Shown here: positions 24,951 through 33,272 of the stretch, one piece after another
Layout: the number at the start of each line of letters is the position of its first letter
Position numbering within the stretch: the stretch's first letter is position 1
NCBI GenBank assembly: GCA_963691835.1
Contig: OY829383.1
Coordinates: forward strand, 4,464,001-4,528,000
Reading direction: 5' to 3'
Length of the DNA: 64,000 nt
DNA from: G963691835 sp963691835
GTDB lineage: Bacteria > Pseudomonadota > Alphaproteobacteria > Thalassobaculales > Thalassobaculaceae
Notes under the pieces: model-generated
The model's input: the letters and a program-made list of their open reading frames with translations, nothing else
What the model was told of the DNA's origin: nothing
The model's database searches: none
Position numbers and translations under genes: made by a program

Positions 24951-25856
24951 ATGGACACACTGACTGCGATGAAGGTGTTCTGCTCAGTGGTGGAGAATGA
25001 CAGCCTCGCCGGGGCGGCGCGCGCGCTCAATGTGTCGCCGTCGGTTGTCAGTAAACAACTTTCCGCGCTCGAGGATCGGCTTGGCGTACGGCTGCTCAAC
25101 AGGACAACCCGGCGGGTCAGCGTGACCGAAGTCGGGTCCGCCTATTACGACCGCTGCAAGCGCATCCTCGCCGATGTGGATGAGGCGGAGGTCGCGGTCT
25201 CCCGCGCACACACAGCACCGCGCGGTCTCCTCAAGATCACCGCACCGGCAACCTTCGCGCACCGTCACGTCGCCCCCCACCTGACCGCCTTCATCGATCG
25301 GTACCCCGAGGTCGAGGTTCAGGTTCTGGTGAACGACCGGATCGTCGATCTGGTGGACGAGGGCATCGATCTCGCCATACGGATCGCCCAGTTGAAGGAC
25401 TCGAGTCTCATCGCCCGGCGGCTCGCCCCGAACCACCGCGCCATCGTCGCTGCTCCGTCTTATCTCAAGACCTGGGGCACGCCGAAGTCCATCGAGGACC
25501 TCGGGGACTATTCGCTGATTACCCACCCGCCGGGCAACGCCATCAACGACTGGCATTTCGTGGTGGACGGAAAGCCGAAGATCATGCGCGCGTCAGGCGT
25601 CCAGGCGTTCAGCAATGGGGATTCAATTCTCTCCAGCGTGCTGGCGGGTGGCGGCCTGGCGATGCTCGCCTCGTTCATGGTGGGTGAGTACATCAAGGAC
25701 GGTCGGCTGGTATCGGTGCTCGATGAGTATGTCAGCGAGGACGTCCCGATTTACGCGGTCTATCCATCGAGCCGCCATCTCTCGCCGAAGGTTCGGGCAT
25801 TCGTGGACTTCCTGATCGAGACCTATGGTCCCCGTCCCTACTGGATGGCAGCGTGA
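24951..25856 (+). CDS. LysR family transcriptional regulator
   Basis: 301 residues. The helix-turn-helix is clear (MDTLTAMKVFCSVVENDSLA, then SPSVVSKQLSALEDRLGVRLLNRTTRRVSVTEVG), followed by the CrgA-type effector domain starting at PRGLLKITAPATFAHRHVAPHL and the typical VDEGIDLAIRIAQLKDSSLIARRL. Palindromic elements directly upstream suggest autoregulation. Its stop overlaps the GTG of the DUF4344 metallopeptidase gene (GTGA), so the peptidase is probably co-expressed. GAGG lies before the ATG. Confidence 0.93.
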   Translation: MDTLTAMKVFCSVVENDSLAGAARALNVSPSVVSKQLSALEDRLGVRLLNRTTRRVSVTEVGSAYYDRCKRILADVDEAEVAVSRAHTAPRGLLKITAPATFAHRHVAPHLTAFIDRYPEVEVQVLVNDRIVDLVDEGIDLAIRIAQLKDSSLIARRLAPNHRAIVAAPSYLKTWGTPKSIEDLGDYSLITHPPGNAINDWHFVVDGKPKIMRASGVQAFSNGDSILSSVLAGGGLAMLASFMVGEYIKDGRLVSVLDEYVSEDVPIYAVYPSSRHLSPKVRAFVDFLIETYGPRPYWMAA

Positions 25857-26725
25857 CCTCCGCCTCAAGATCCAGGGCGACCGCGGCGCCGCATTGGTTT
25901 GCGGTTTTGATGATCTGTTGCGTCGGCCTTTGGGGCACCGTGCCGGCCGCGAACGCCTCCAACGACCGGATCTTCACGGGACTGGACGAAACGGAAGAAG
26001 AAATCGCGCTGTTCGTCCTCGGGAACACGCTGTTCACGTTCTATCACGAGATCGGCCATGCGCTGATCCACGCTTTGGACTTGCCGGTCGTCGGACGGGA
26101 AGAGGACGCGGTCGATGGCTTTGCCGCCGTCATGATGATCCCGGACGAGCCAGACGATTTCATGGACGCCCTGGTCATTTCCGCCGCCGACGGTTGGCTG
26201 CTCTACGCGGCCGAGATCGAAGAGAAAGGCGGTGACGGCATCCCCTTCTGGGCCGAACACTCGCTGGACGAGCAGCGGTTCTTCTCTACCGCATGCCTGA
26301 TCGTCGGCTCCGATCCGGAAGGGTTTGCGGACTATGCCAGCGACGTGGGTCTCCCACGCTCACGGACGGAGACGTGCGAGGTCGACTTCTATCAGATGCG
26401 GCGGGGCTGGCGGCGTCTCTTGGCGGATCATTTGGTGGAAACCCGTGGCCAGGGCCGCGGGCAGGTCTTGATCGCCTATCAAAGGCCCAAGACCACGGCG
26501 ATTGCGGACCTCCAATCCTTTCTCGAACGGTCCGGCATTCTCGAAGCGGCGGCGGAGGCCATCAACACTCTGATCCATCTGCCGTCCGACATCCCGGTCA
26601 CGGTCTCCTCGTGCAATGTCGCCGGCGCCTATTACATCCCGGCCCGCCGGTCCGTGGTGCTCTGCTACGAGCTGATCGCCGAGTTTGAGCGCCTGATCGT
26701 TGAAGATATTCAGCGGGGCGGCTGA
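25853..26725 (+). CDS. DUF4344 putative metallopeptidase, secreted
   Basis: 290 residues. The N-terminus has a hydrophobic signal segment (WFAVLMICCVGLWGTVPAANA) cleaved near ANAS. The core shows the zinc motif FYHEIGHALIHALDLP, the GREEDAVDGFAAVMMI region that supplies the further acidic ligand, and the C-terminal cysteine-containing segment VTVSSCNVAGAYYIPARRSVVLCYEL, all typical of the DUF4344 family. The substrate is unknown. It begins with GTG inside the stop of the preceding LysR gene, a tight coupling that is unusual for a regulator and an exported peptidase. Confidence 0.85.
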   Translation: MTSASRSRATAAPHWFAVLMICCVGLWGTVPAANASNDRIFTGLDETEEEIALFVLGNTLFTFYHEIGHALIHALDLPVVGREEDAVDGFAAVMMIPDEPDDFMDALVISAADGWLLYAAEIEEKGGDGIPFWAEHSLDEQRFFSTACLIVGSDPEGFADYASDVGLPRSRTETCEVDFYQMRRGWRRLLADHLVETRGQGRGQVLIAYQRPKTTAIADLQSFLERSGILEAAAEAINTLIHLPSDIPVTVSSCNVAGAYYIPARRSVVLCYELIAEFERLIVEDIQRGG

Positions 26726-26755
26726 GAGAACCGTGCTCATCTTTCGGAGCCGCGC

Positions 26756-27640
26756 GTGACGTCGGGCTTTCTTCGCACTGTGGGGTTCCGGCTGGAAGCA
26801 GGCCTGCTGCTGGGGCTAATCGGACTCGTGCGTCTGCTGCCGGTTCAGATCTCATCCGCCCTGGGGGCCGGCGTTCTCCGGGTCGTCGGTCCCTGGTTGC
26901 CTCCACACCGGATCGGACGGCGGAATCTGGAACGCGCCTTTCCGGACCTATCGCCCGCTGACATCGACAAGATTCTCAGCGGCATGTGGCAGAACCTCGG
27001 CCGTACCGCGGGCGAATTCGTCAAGCTGGACACGATCGCCCAAAATCGGGACACCTTCGTCGCCCCTTTGGATGAGAGTCCGATCGCCGAGATTGTCGAA
27101 GCGGGCGGTCCGATCATCTTCGTCTCCGCCCACATGGCGAACTGGGAGATCCTTTGGCTGGCCTCAACCCTGGTCGAGGGGCCGATGGATTTCGTCTACC
27201 GGGCGCCCAACAATCCTTTTCTCGCGTCTCTCTACCGCAATAGAGGTCCAAACCCTGAAAGCCGGCTGATCCCGAAGGGGCCGAAAGGGGCCGTTGAGCT
27301 CCTGAAGTCGCTTCGCGCCGGACGCCATCTCGGCATGCTGGTGGATCAGAAACTCCGCGAGGGGATTGCCGTTCCCTTCTTTGGCCGGGATGCGCTGTCG
27401 ACGGACGCCTACGCCCAGCTTGCCGTCCGGTTCAAATGCCCGGTCGTCCCCACACGGATCGAACGGATCGGACCGGTCCGTTTCCGTATCGAGCTAAGCG
27501 ACCCGATCTTGCCGCCAGACGGTTCGGATCGGGATGTGGCCGTCCAGGAGATCGTTTTGGAGACCAATCGCCGGATCGAGGACTGGGTCCGGGAGCGGCC
27601 GGAACAGTGGCTTTGGGTGCACAAACGCTGGCCGGATTGA
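26756..27640 (+). CDS. Lipid A biosynthesis lauroyl-type acyltransferase (LpxL/HtrB family)
   Basis: 294 residues. One N-terminal membrane segment (AGLLLGLIGLVRLLPVQIS), then the HX4E acyltransferase motif in FVSAHMANWEI, and later LVDQKLREGIAVPFFGRDAL and EQWLWVHKRWPD near the end, as in the LpxL/LpxM family. Such enzymes add a secondary acyl chain to lipid A at the inner membrane. GTG at 26756 is supported by an upstream GGAG. It follows the peptidase by 30 bp on the same strand. The specific acyl position cannot be told. Confidence 0.88.
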   Translation: MTSGFLRTVGFRLEAGLLLGLIGLVRLLPVQISSALGAGVLRVVGPWLPPHRIGRRNLERAFPDLSPADIDKILSGMWQNLGRTAGEFVKLDTIAQNRDTFVAPLDESPIAEIVEAGGPIIFVSAHMANWEILWLASTLVEGPMDFVYRAPNNPFLASLYRNRGPNPESRLIPKGPKGAVELLKSLRAGRHLGMLVDQKLREGIAVPFFGRDALSTDAYAQLAVRFKCPVVPTRIERIGPVRFRIELSDPILPPDGSDRDVAVQEIVLETNRRIEDWVRERPEQWLWVHKRWPD

Positions 27641-27763
27641 GTCTGCCGCCGATGGGCGACGACAGTCATTCCCAATGGACCCGATCAAATTAGCCCGCAT
27701 CCCTTGGGCATTGATCCCTGATGCGGCTAGAGTCGCGGGAGCGACGATCGCGCTGGAGATGTC

Positions 27764-28798
27764 ATGGCCATCCTGTCCGTTCTCGACCAATCGCCCGTCC
27801 GTACCGGCGGAACGCCCGCTGATGCGGTGCGGGAGACCCTGGAGCTTGCCCGAGCGGCGGACCGGCTTGGTTTCACGCGTTACTGGGTGGCGGAGCATCA
27901 TGCGGCAGGCGGCCTCGCTGGCAGCGTGCCGGAGATTTTGATTACACGGATCGCGGCGGATACAGTTGGCATCCGGGTCGGCTCCGGCGGGGTCATGCTT
28001 ACCCACTACGCACCGCTCAAGGTCGCGGAGACCTTCCGGATGCTGGAGACGCTCTATCCCGGCCGGATCGACTTGGGACTGGGGCGGGCGCCCGGTTCCG
28101 ATCAACGGACGGCCTACGCGCTTGCCTATGCCCATCAGCCGGTGGGGCCGGAGTACTTCCCCAATCAGGTCAGTGACGTCCTGGGCCATCTGACCGACAG
28201 CCTCCCCGGCGACCATCCTTTCGCGGCCGTCACGGCGCAGCCCACAGGAGAGACACAACCGGAGCCCTGGCTGCTCGGATCATCCGACCAGTCGGCCCAG
28301 GTTGCGGCCCATCTCGGGACTGCCTTTTCCTTCGCGCATTTCATCAACGGTGACGGCGGCGATCAGGTCATGGAGATGTACCGCCGCCGCTTCAAACCAT
28401 CAGATTGGATGGCTGAACCGAAGGGGAGCATCGGCGTCTTCGTGATCTGCGCGGACACCGAAGAGGAAGCGAAGCGCCTTGCAACCAGCCGGGATCTTTG
28501 GCGCGTGCGTCTGGACCAAGGGCACATTGAACCCATCCCGTCGGTCGAGGAGGCGGCAGCCTACACCTTCAGCGAGGCGGAACGGGCGCGTGTTATCTTT
28601 CATCGCCGACGAAACGTCATCGGCACGCCGGAGCAGGTGAAAGAGCAGATCGACAATCTGCTCGTCCGTTACGGCGTCGATGAAGCGGTCGTGGTCTCGA
28701 TCACACACGATTTCCGGGCCCGGGTTCGAACATACGAGTTGCTTGCCGAGGTCTATGGCTTGGCGGGCAGGCAATCCCCCCCATTGGCCGCAGAGTAG
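27764..28798 (+). CDS. LLM class flavin-dependent oxidoreductase (YhbW/MsnO8-like)
   Basis: 344 residues of the luciferase fold. Family marks are ILSVLDQSPVRTGGTPADAV at the N-terminus, RYWVAEHHAAGGLAGSVPE, VGSGGVMLTHYAPLKVAETFRMLETLYPGRIDLGLGRAPG, and the C-terminal GTPEQVKEQIDNLL. These match the MsnO8/YhbW group of reduced-FMN-dependent monooxygenases. It begins a rightward run of catabolic genes, although 79 bp separate it from the next gene. Substrate unknown. Confidence 0.9.
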   Translation: MAILSVLDQSPVRTGGTPADAVRETLELARAADRLGFTRYWVAEHHAAGGLAGSVPEILITRIAADTVGIRVGSGGVMLTHYAPLKVAETFRMLETLYPGRIDLGLGRAPGSDQRTAYALAYAHQPVGPEYFPNQVSDVLGHLTDSLPGDHPFAAVTAQPTGETQPEPWLLGSSDQSAQVAAHLGTAFSFAHFINGDGGDQVMEMYRRRFKPSDWMAEPKGSIGVFVICADTEEEAKRLATSRDLWRVRLDQGHIEPIPSVEEAAAYTFSEAERARVIFHRRRNVIGTPEQVKEQIDNLLVRYGVDEAVVVSITHDFRARVRTYELLAEVYGLAGRQSPPLAAE

Positions 28799-28877
28799 AT
28801 CCGTTTCGTCCCGGCCCCATGCTTGCCCCGTCCGGCCACCCCGTGTTCACATCCTGCCCAAACTCCGGGAGGCACCC

Positions 28878-29597
28878 ATGGCGATAAGCGACGAGGCGAA
28901 AGAGAAACTGGCGGGGGTCAGCACCGCAACGCTGACGACCCAAATGTTCAAGCGGGGATTCCGTAACGTCTTTCTCCAAGGCGTCGGACGTCTGACCAGC
29001 CATGGCCGTTCCATGGTCGGCGAGGCGTTTACGCTCCGCTATATCCCGGCGCGGGAGGATCTCGACCATCTTGGGGTCTTTCAGGACTACGACCACCCGC
29101 AGCGGAAAGCAGTCGAAACCGCCCCGGTCGGCAGCGTCCTGGTGATGGACTGCCGCGGCGACGCGAGCGCGGCGTCGGCCGGCTCCATCCTCGTTACCCG
29201 CCTTCAGATGCGCGGGGCGGCGGGGCTCGTCACGGATGGCGGGTTGCGCGATTCTCCAGAGATCGCCGGTTTCGACATCCCGTGTTTCATCGGCGGCCCG
29301 TCCGCGCCGACCAACCTGATCAAGCACCACGCCCTCGAAGCGTTGAACGAGCCGATCGGCTGTGGCGGCGTCCCCATCTATCCCGGCGACATCATGGTCG
29401 GCGATCGGGAGGGCGTTGTCTGCCTGCCCGCCCATCTCGCCGAAGAGGTCGCCCACGACTCCGCCGAGCAGGAACGCCAGGAGACATTCATCCTGTCAGA
29501 GGTGAAGGGCGGTAAGGCACTTCGGGGGGTCTACCCGCCAAACGAGGAGACGAAAGCCCGGTTCGAGGCGTGGAAAGCCGAACAAGATAAATCGTAG
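28878..29597 (+). CDS. RraA family protein / 4-hydroxy-4-methyl-2-oxoglutarate aldolase-like
   Basis: 239 residues. ATG at 28878 is set by GGGAGG five bases upstream. The RraA fold is visible: early TATLTTQMFKRGFRN, the glycine-rich active-site strand GSVLVMDCRGDASAASAGSILV, and the metal-binding GLVTDGGLRDSPEI with the conserved Arg-Asp. RraA-like proteins act as class II aldolases or oxaloacetate decarboxylases in aromatic and other ring-cleavage pathways, or as RNase E inhibitors. Given the neighbouring catabolic enzymes, aldolase or decarboxylase activity is more likely. Confidence 0.87.
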   Translation: MAISDEAKEKLAGVSTATLTTQMFKRGFRNVFLQGVGRLTSHGRSMVGEAFTLRYIPAREDLDHLGVFQDYDHPQRKAVETAPVGSVLVMDCRGDASAASAGSILVTRLQMRGAAGLVTDGGLRDSPEIAGFDIPCFIGGPSAPTNLIKHHALEALNEPIGCGGVPIYPGDIMVGDREGVVCLPAHLAEEVAHDSAEQERQETFILSEVKGGKALRGVYPPNEETKARFEAWKAEQDKS

Positions 29598-29635
29598 AAA
29601 GCTAAACCAATAAAGAAAGAACGACTGGAAACGCC

Positions 29636-30427
29636 ATGTTCTATAGAACTATTTCCTTGGAATTCGGGGATGACGTCGCGGAGCTGACGCTGAGCCGGCC
29701 GGAGAAGCTCAATGCCTTCACCGCCGAGATGCATGAAGAGCTTCGGGACGCGATGACGAAGATTGAAACGTCCGAGGGCGTCCGCTGCCTCCTGATCACC
29801 GGAGAAGGCCGTGGCTTTTGCTCGGGCCAAGACTTGTCCGACCGCGTTGCCGACACGCCGGACCAGCGCCGCGATGTCGGTGCCTCGCTTGAAGCGAACT
29901 ACAACGCGCTGGTCAAACGGCTGGCAGACTTGCCGTTCCCAGTCGTCGTGGCCGTGAACGGGGTTGCGGCGGGTGCCGGAGCGTCACTCGCCCTCACCGG
30001 AGACCTCGTCCTGTGCGCCCGCTCAGCTCGGTTCATCCAATCGTTCTCCAGGATCGGCCTGATCCCGGACGCTGGCGGTACGTGGATCTTGCCGCGCCTC
30101 GCAGGGCACGGGCGGGCCATGGCCATGGCAATGCTGGCAGAGCCGGTCTCGGCCGAGCAGGCGGACGCGTGGGGCATGGTCTACAAGGTCGTCGACGACG
30201 ACGCCCTCATGGACGAAGCACGGACGCTGGCCCGTACCCTGGCCACCCGTCCGACGGTGGGTCTGGGTCTCCTGCGGAAGGCGATGCGGGCGTCCCTGGA
30301 CAATGACTTCGAAACCCAGCTTGCCCTTGAGGCTTCACTCCAGCGGGAGGCCGGATACACCGACGACTATCAGGAAGGCATCAAGGCCTTCCTCGACAAG
30401 CGCGAACCAAATTTCCAAGGAAAGTGA
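29636..30427 (+). CDS. paaG: Enoyl-CoA hydratase/isomerase family protein, PaaG-like
   Basis: 263 residues of the crotonase fold. Signature parts are LSRPEKLNAFTAEMHEEL, the oxyanion-hole region GRGFCSGQDLSDR, NGVAAGAGASLALTGDLVLCARSA, and SFSRIGLIPDAGGTWILPRL, where the aspartate in PDAGGT is the PaaG-type catalytic residue. PaaG isomerises 2-(1,2-epoxy-1,2-dihydrophenyl)acetyl-CoA to the oxepin in phenylacetate degradation and also isomerises enoyl-CoAs. No other paa genes are present, so the physiological substrate may differ. Its stop overlaps the GTG of the ArsC-like gene. Confidence 0.82.
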   Translation: MFYRTISLEFGDDVAELTLSRPEKLNAFTAEMHEELRDAMTKIETSEGVRCLLITGEGRGFCSGQDLSDRVADTPDQRRDVGASLEANYNALVKRLADLPFPVVVAVNGVAAGAGASLALTGDLVLCARSARFIQSFSRIGLIPDAGGTWILPRLAGHGRAMAMAMLAEPVSAEQADAWGMVYKVVDDDALMDEARTLARTLATRPTVGLGLLRKAMRASLDNDFETQLALEASLQREAGYTDDYQEGIKAFLDKREPNFQGK

Positions 30428-30783
30428 GCCCGTCCGTGACGGTCACCATCTGGCACAACCCGCGATGTTCCAAGTCCCGGCAGACACTCGCTCTTCTGAC
30501 AGAGCGCGGTATCGAGCCGGCGGTGGTCGAGTACCTCAAGACACCGCCGTCCGTTGACGAGATCGCCGACGCCTTGAAGCAGCTTGGCATCGGCGCTCGC
30601 GACTTGATGCGCCACAAGGAGGCACCGTTTCGGGATCTTGGACTTGGCGATCCAAGCGTTCCGGAGACGACGCTGGTCGAGGCAATGGCAAGCCATCCCA
30701 TTCTGATTGAGCGACCGGTCGTTTTCTCCGGCGGTAAGGCCGCCATTGGGCGGCCGCCGGAAGCCGTACTCGAGATTCTTTAG
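30424..30783 (+). CDS. arsC: ArsC family (arsenate reductase-like) protein
   Basis: 119 residues of the thioredoxin-fold ArsC/Spx family. The catalytic cysteine is in IWHNPRCSKSRQTLALL, and the C-terminal IERPVVFSGGKAAIGRPPEAV is the usual ArsC end. ArsC enzymes reduce arsenate with glutathione and glutaredoxin. No arsenic transporter or ArsR gene is nearby; it sits between a PaaG-like and a dehydrogenase gene and starts by a GTGA overlap, so it may be an ArsC-like oxidoreductase with another role. Confidence 0.85.
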   Translation: MSPSVTVTIWHNPRCSKSRQTLALLTERGIEPAVVEYLKTPPSVDEIADALKQLGIGARDLMRHKEAPFRDLGLGDPSVPETTLVEAMASHPILIERPVVFSGGKAAIGRPPEAVLEIL

Positions 30784-30795
30784 GAGGACTGAACC

Positions 30796-31686
30796 ATGGC
30801 ACATGTCATTGGCATCATTGGCCTTGGCAATATGGGGCTCGAGTTCGCGGGCACCCTGGTCCGCGCAGGGAAGACCGTCGTTGGCGTTGATCTCTCACCC
30901 GATCGCCGCCGGATGGCGGCAGAGAAAGGGGCTGAAACAGTCGACAGCATCGCCGACCTTTGCGCCCGCACAACGGAGATCATCCTGTCGCTGCCGGAAG
31001 CGAAGCATGTTCGCGCCGTCGTCGAAGGGGACGGTGGCATCCTCGCATCCGCCCAACCGGGTACGGTCGTGGCCGACGCGTCGACATCGGAAGCCGATGT
31101 CTCAAGGGACTTAGCCGAGAAACTAGCAGCGGCAGGGCATGCCTTTGTCGATGCGCCGGTCAGCGGCGGCCCACATGGTGCCGCGGCCGGGACGCTGGCG
31201 ATCATGGTCGGCGCCACGGACGAAAGCTTCGCCAAGGCCAAGCCGATGTTGGAGCCCCTGTCGGGTCTCCTGGCGCATGTAGGGCCGGTGGGTGCCGGAA
31301 ACGTCGTGAAGCTGGTGAACAACCTGATGGCGGCCACCCATCTCGCTCTGTGCGCCGAGGGCGTGCGCCTCGCCGAGCGCGGCGGGGTGAGGGCCGAGGA
31401 TCTGCTGACAGTGGTCAACGCCGCCTCGGGCCGGTCACTGGTGACCGAGATGATGTTCCCGAACTGGGTGCTGTCCGGCACCTTTGGCTCGGGCTTTGCC
31501 GCCGGTCTGATGCGAAAAGACGTACGGCTGGCCCTCGAGTTGGCGGACGCAACGGAGACCGAGATGCCGATCGCCGGGACATCCGGAAAGATCTGGGCGT
31601 CCACCGGGGACCAGGTCTCGGACGATGAGGACTTCACGAAACTCGGACAGCTCCTCCGGGAAAGCGGGTGGTCCGGCAATGGCTGA
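30796..31686 (+). CDS. NAD(P)-dependent oxidoreductase, 3-hydroxyisobutyrate dehydrogenase family
   Basis: 296 residues. The Rossmann motif GIIGLGNMGLEFAGTLVRAG opens the protein, followed by the substrate-binding signature VDAPVSGGPHGAAAGTLAIMVG, and the catalytic lysine region GAGNVVKLVNNLMAATHLALCAEG. These are the hallmarks of beta-hydroxyacid dehydrogenases (GarR, MmsB, GLYR). AGGAGG lies 8 nt upstream of ATG 30796. It overlaps the start of the aldehyde dehydrogenase gene by 8 bp, which suggests consecutive steps such as hydroxy-acid to semialdehyde to acid. Confidence 0.9.
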   Translation: MAHVIGIIGLGNMGLEFAGTLVRAGKTVVGVDLSPDRRRMAAEKGAETVDSIADLCARTTEIILSLPEAKHVRAVVEGDGGILASAQPGTVVADASTSEADVSRDLAEKLAAAGHAFVDAPVSGGPHGAAAGTLAIMVGATDESFAKAKPMLEPLSGLLAHVGPVGAGNVVKLVNNLMAATHLALCAEGVRLAERGGVRAEDLLTVVNAASGRSLVTEMMFPNWVLSGTFGSGFAAGLMRKDVRLALELADATETEMPIAGTSGKIWASTGDQVSDDEDFTKLGQLLRESGWSGNG

Positions 31687-33241
31687 GGCGGATCCCCTCC
31701 CCGGTCTTGACGGGGCGCGGTCGGAAGAGGCGGTCCCGACCCTTCTGGCGCCCTGGATCCCACCGGGCCAGACGGTCGGCAGCCTGATCGGCGGGACGCT
31801 GGTCCCCGGCCGCGGTGACGAGATCGAACTGGTTGATCGTTCCACCGGCAAGCCCTTCCTCCGCTACCGGGACGCCGGACCGGAGGTTGCGGCAGACGCC
31901 ATGACAGCGGCGGAAACCGGCTTCCGGGAGTGGACGGCGTTGTCGCCCTCGGAACGGGGTCGGCGTCTCTGGGCGGTTGGGGCAAAGGTCCGGGCACATG
32001 CGGAGAGGCTGGCGCGCTTGGAGACCTTGTCGGCGGGCAAACCCATCCGGGACACGCGGGTGGAGGTGGCCAAGGTCGCCGAGATGATGGAGTACTGGGC
32101 CGGGTGGGCTGACAAGATCCACGGCGACGTGATCCCGGTGCCCACGACCCATCTCAACTACACCCGGCGGGAGCCCTATGGCCCCGTGGTCCAGATCACG
32201 CCGTGGAATGTGCCGATCTTCACAGGCGGCTGGCAATTGGCGCCCGCATTGGCGACCGGAAACGCGCCCGTACTGAAACCGTCCGAGCTGACGCCGCTGA
32301 CTTCCCTCGTCCTTGGTTTCCTGTTGGTCGAGGCGGGCATCCCGGCCAATGCGGTTACGATCCTGCTGGGGTACGGTCACACGACCGGTGCGGCGGCGAT
32401 CTCGCACAAGGCCAACAGGCTCGTGGTGTTCGTCGGCTCCCCCGCTACGGGGGCTCGGATCGCCGAGCAAGCCGCCCGCAACGTGATCCCCTGCGTGCTG
32501 GAGCTTGGGGGCAAATCCGCCAATATCGTCTTCGAGGATGCGGATCTGCGCCTCGCAAGCCTGGGCAGCCAGGCGGCGATCTTCTCGGCGGCGGGTCAAT
32601 CCTGCGTCGCGGGCTCCCGCCTTCTGGTGCACCGCCCGGTCTATGAGCGGATGACAGCCCTGGTCGCGGAGGGGGCGGGCCGGATACCCGTCGGCGACCC
32701 ACGGTCCGAGGCGACCCAGATCGGGCCGATCGCGACCGCCCGGCAGTTCGCCCAGGTGGACGGGATGGTTCAGGCGGGTCTGTCGGCGGGCGCAACCGCG
32801 CTGACCGGTGGTGGTGCGCCGGAAGGTCTGTCCGCCCCTGACGGCGGTTTCTTTTTCGCGCCGACAGTTCTGTCCGGTGTCTCTCCCACCATGGAGATCG
32901 CGCAGGAGGAGGTGTTCGGCCCCGTCCTCGCCGCGCTAGTTTTCGATGATGAGGACGAGGCGATCGCACTCGCCAACGACAGCCGCTTCGGGCTGGCGGG
33001 CGCTGTCTGGACCCGGGACCCCGCCCGCGCGCACCGGGTGGCCGCCCAAGTGGAGGCTGGAACCTTCTGGATCAACGGCTACAAGACGATCTCAACCATG
33101 TCGCCTTTCGGCGGCTTCAAGGCGTCCGGCTACGGCCGGTCCAGCGGCAAAGAGGCGATCGAGGCCTACACCCGCACCAAGAGCGTCTGGGTCGAGACCG
33201 CCGCCAACCCGGCGACCCCGTTCGGCTACGCGCCGGACTAG
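31679..33241 (+). CDS. Aldehyde dehydrogenase family protein
   Basis: 520 residues. Catalytic features are present: PWNVPIFTGGWQLAPALATGNAPVLKPSELTP, the glutamate in VLELGGKSANIVFEDAD, the cysteine nucleophile in SAAGQSCVAGSRL, and the end MSPFGGFKASGYGRSSGKEAI. It belongs to the NAD(P)-dependent class oxidising aldehydes or semialdehydes to acids. ATG at 31679 lies inside the preceding dehydrogenase gene (8-bp overlap). It ends 15 bp from the convergent SAF-domain gene, with a hairpin over the junction. Confidence 0.92.
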   Translation: MAEADPLPGLDGARSEEAVPTLLAPWIPPGQTVGSLIGGTLVPGRGDEIELVDRSTGKPFLRYRDAGPEVAADAMTAAETGFREWTALSPSERGRRLWAVGAKVRAHAERLARLETLSAGKPIRDTRVEVAKVAEMMEYWAGWADKIHGDVIPVPTTHLNYTRREPYGPVVQITPWNVPIFTGGWQLAPALATGNAPVLKPSELTPLTSLVLGFLLVEAGIPANAVTILLGYGHTTGAAAISHKANRLVVFVGSPATGARIAEQAARNVIPCVLELGGKSANIVFEDADLRLASLGSQAAIFSAAGQSCVAGSRLLVHRPVYERMTALVAEGAGRIPVGDPRSEATQIGPIATARQFAQVDGMVQAGLSAGATALTGGGAPEGLSAPDGGFFFAPTVLSGVSPTMEIAQEEVFGPVLAALVFDDEDEAIALANDSRFGLAGAVWTRDPARAHRVAAQVEAGTFWINGYKTISTMSPFGGFKASGYGRSSGKEAIEAYTRTKSVWVETAANPATPFGYAPD

Positions 33242-33272
33242 AGCGGCGGGCTTCCGCTATTCTGCCGCCGCT
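33242..33272. terminator. Bidirectional hairpin between convergent genes
   Basis: AGCGGCGG (33242-33249) pairs perfectly with CCGCCGCT (33265-33272) around a 15-nt loop, starting right after the aldehyde dehydrogenase stop and running into the last codons of the convergent gene. No T-run. Confidence 0.4.

Noticed and set aside
28878..30427. Complete phenylacetate (paa) pathway
   Set aside because: Only a PaaG-like isomerase is present; paaABCDE, paaZ and paaK are absent from the window.
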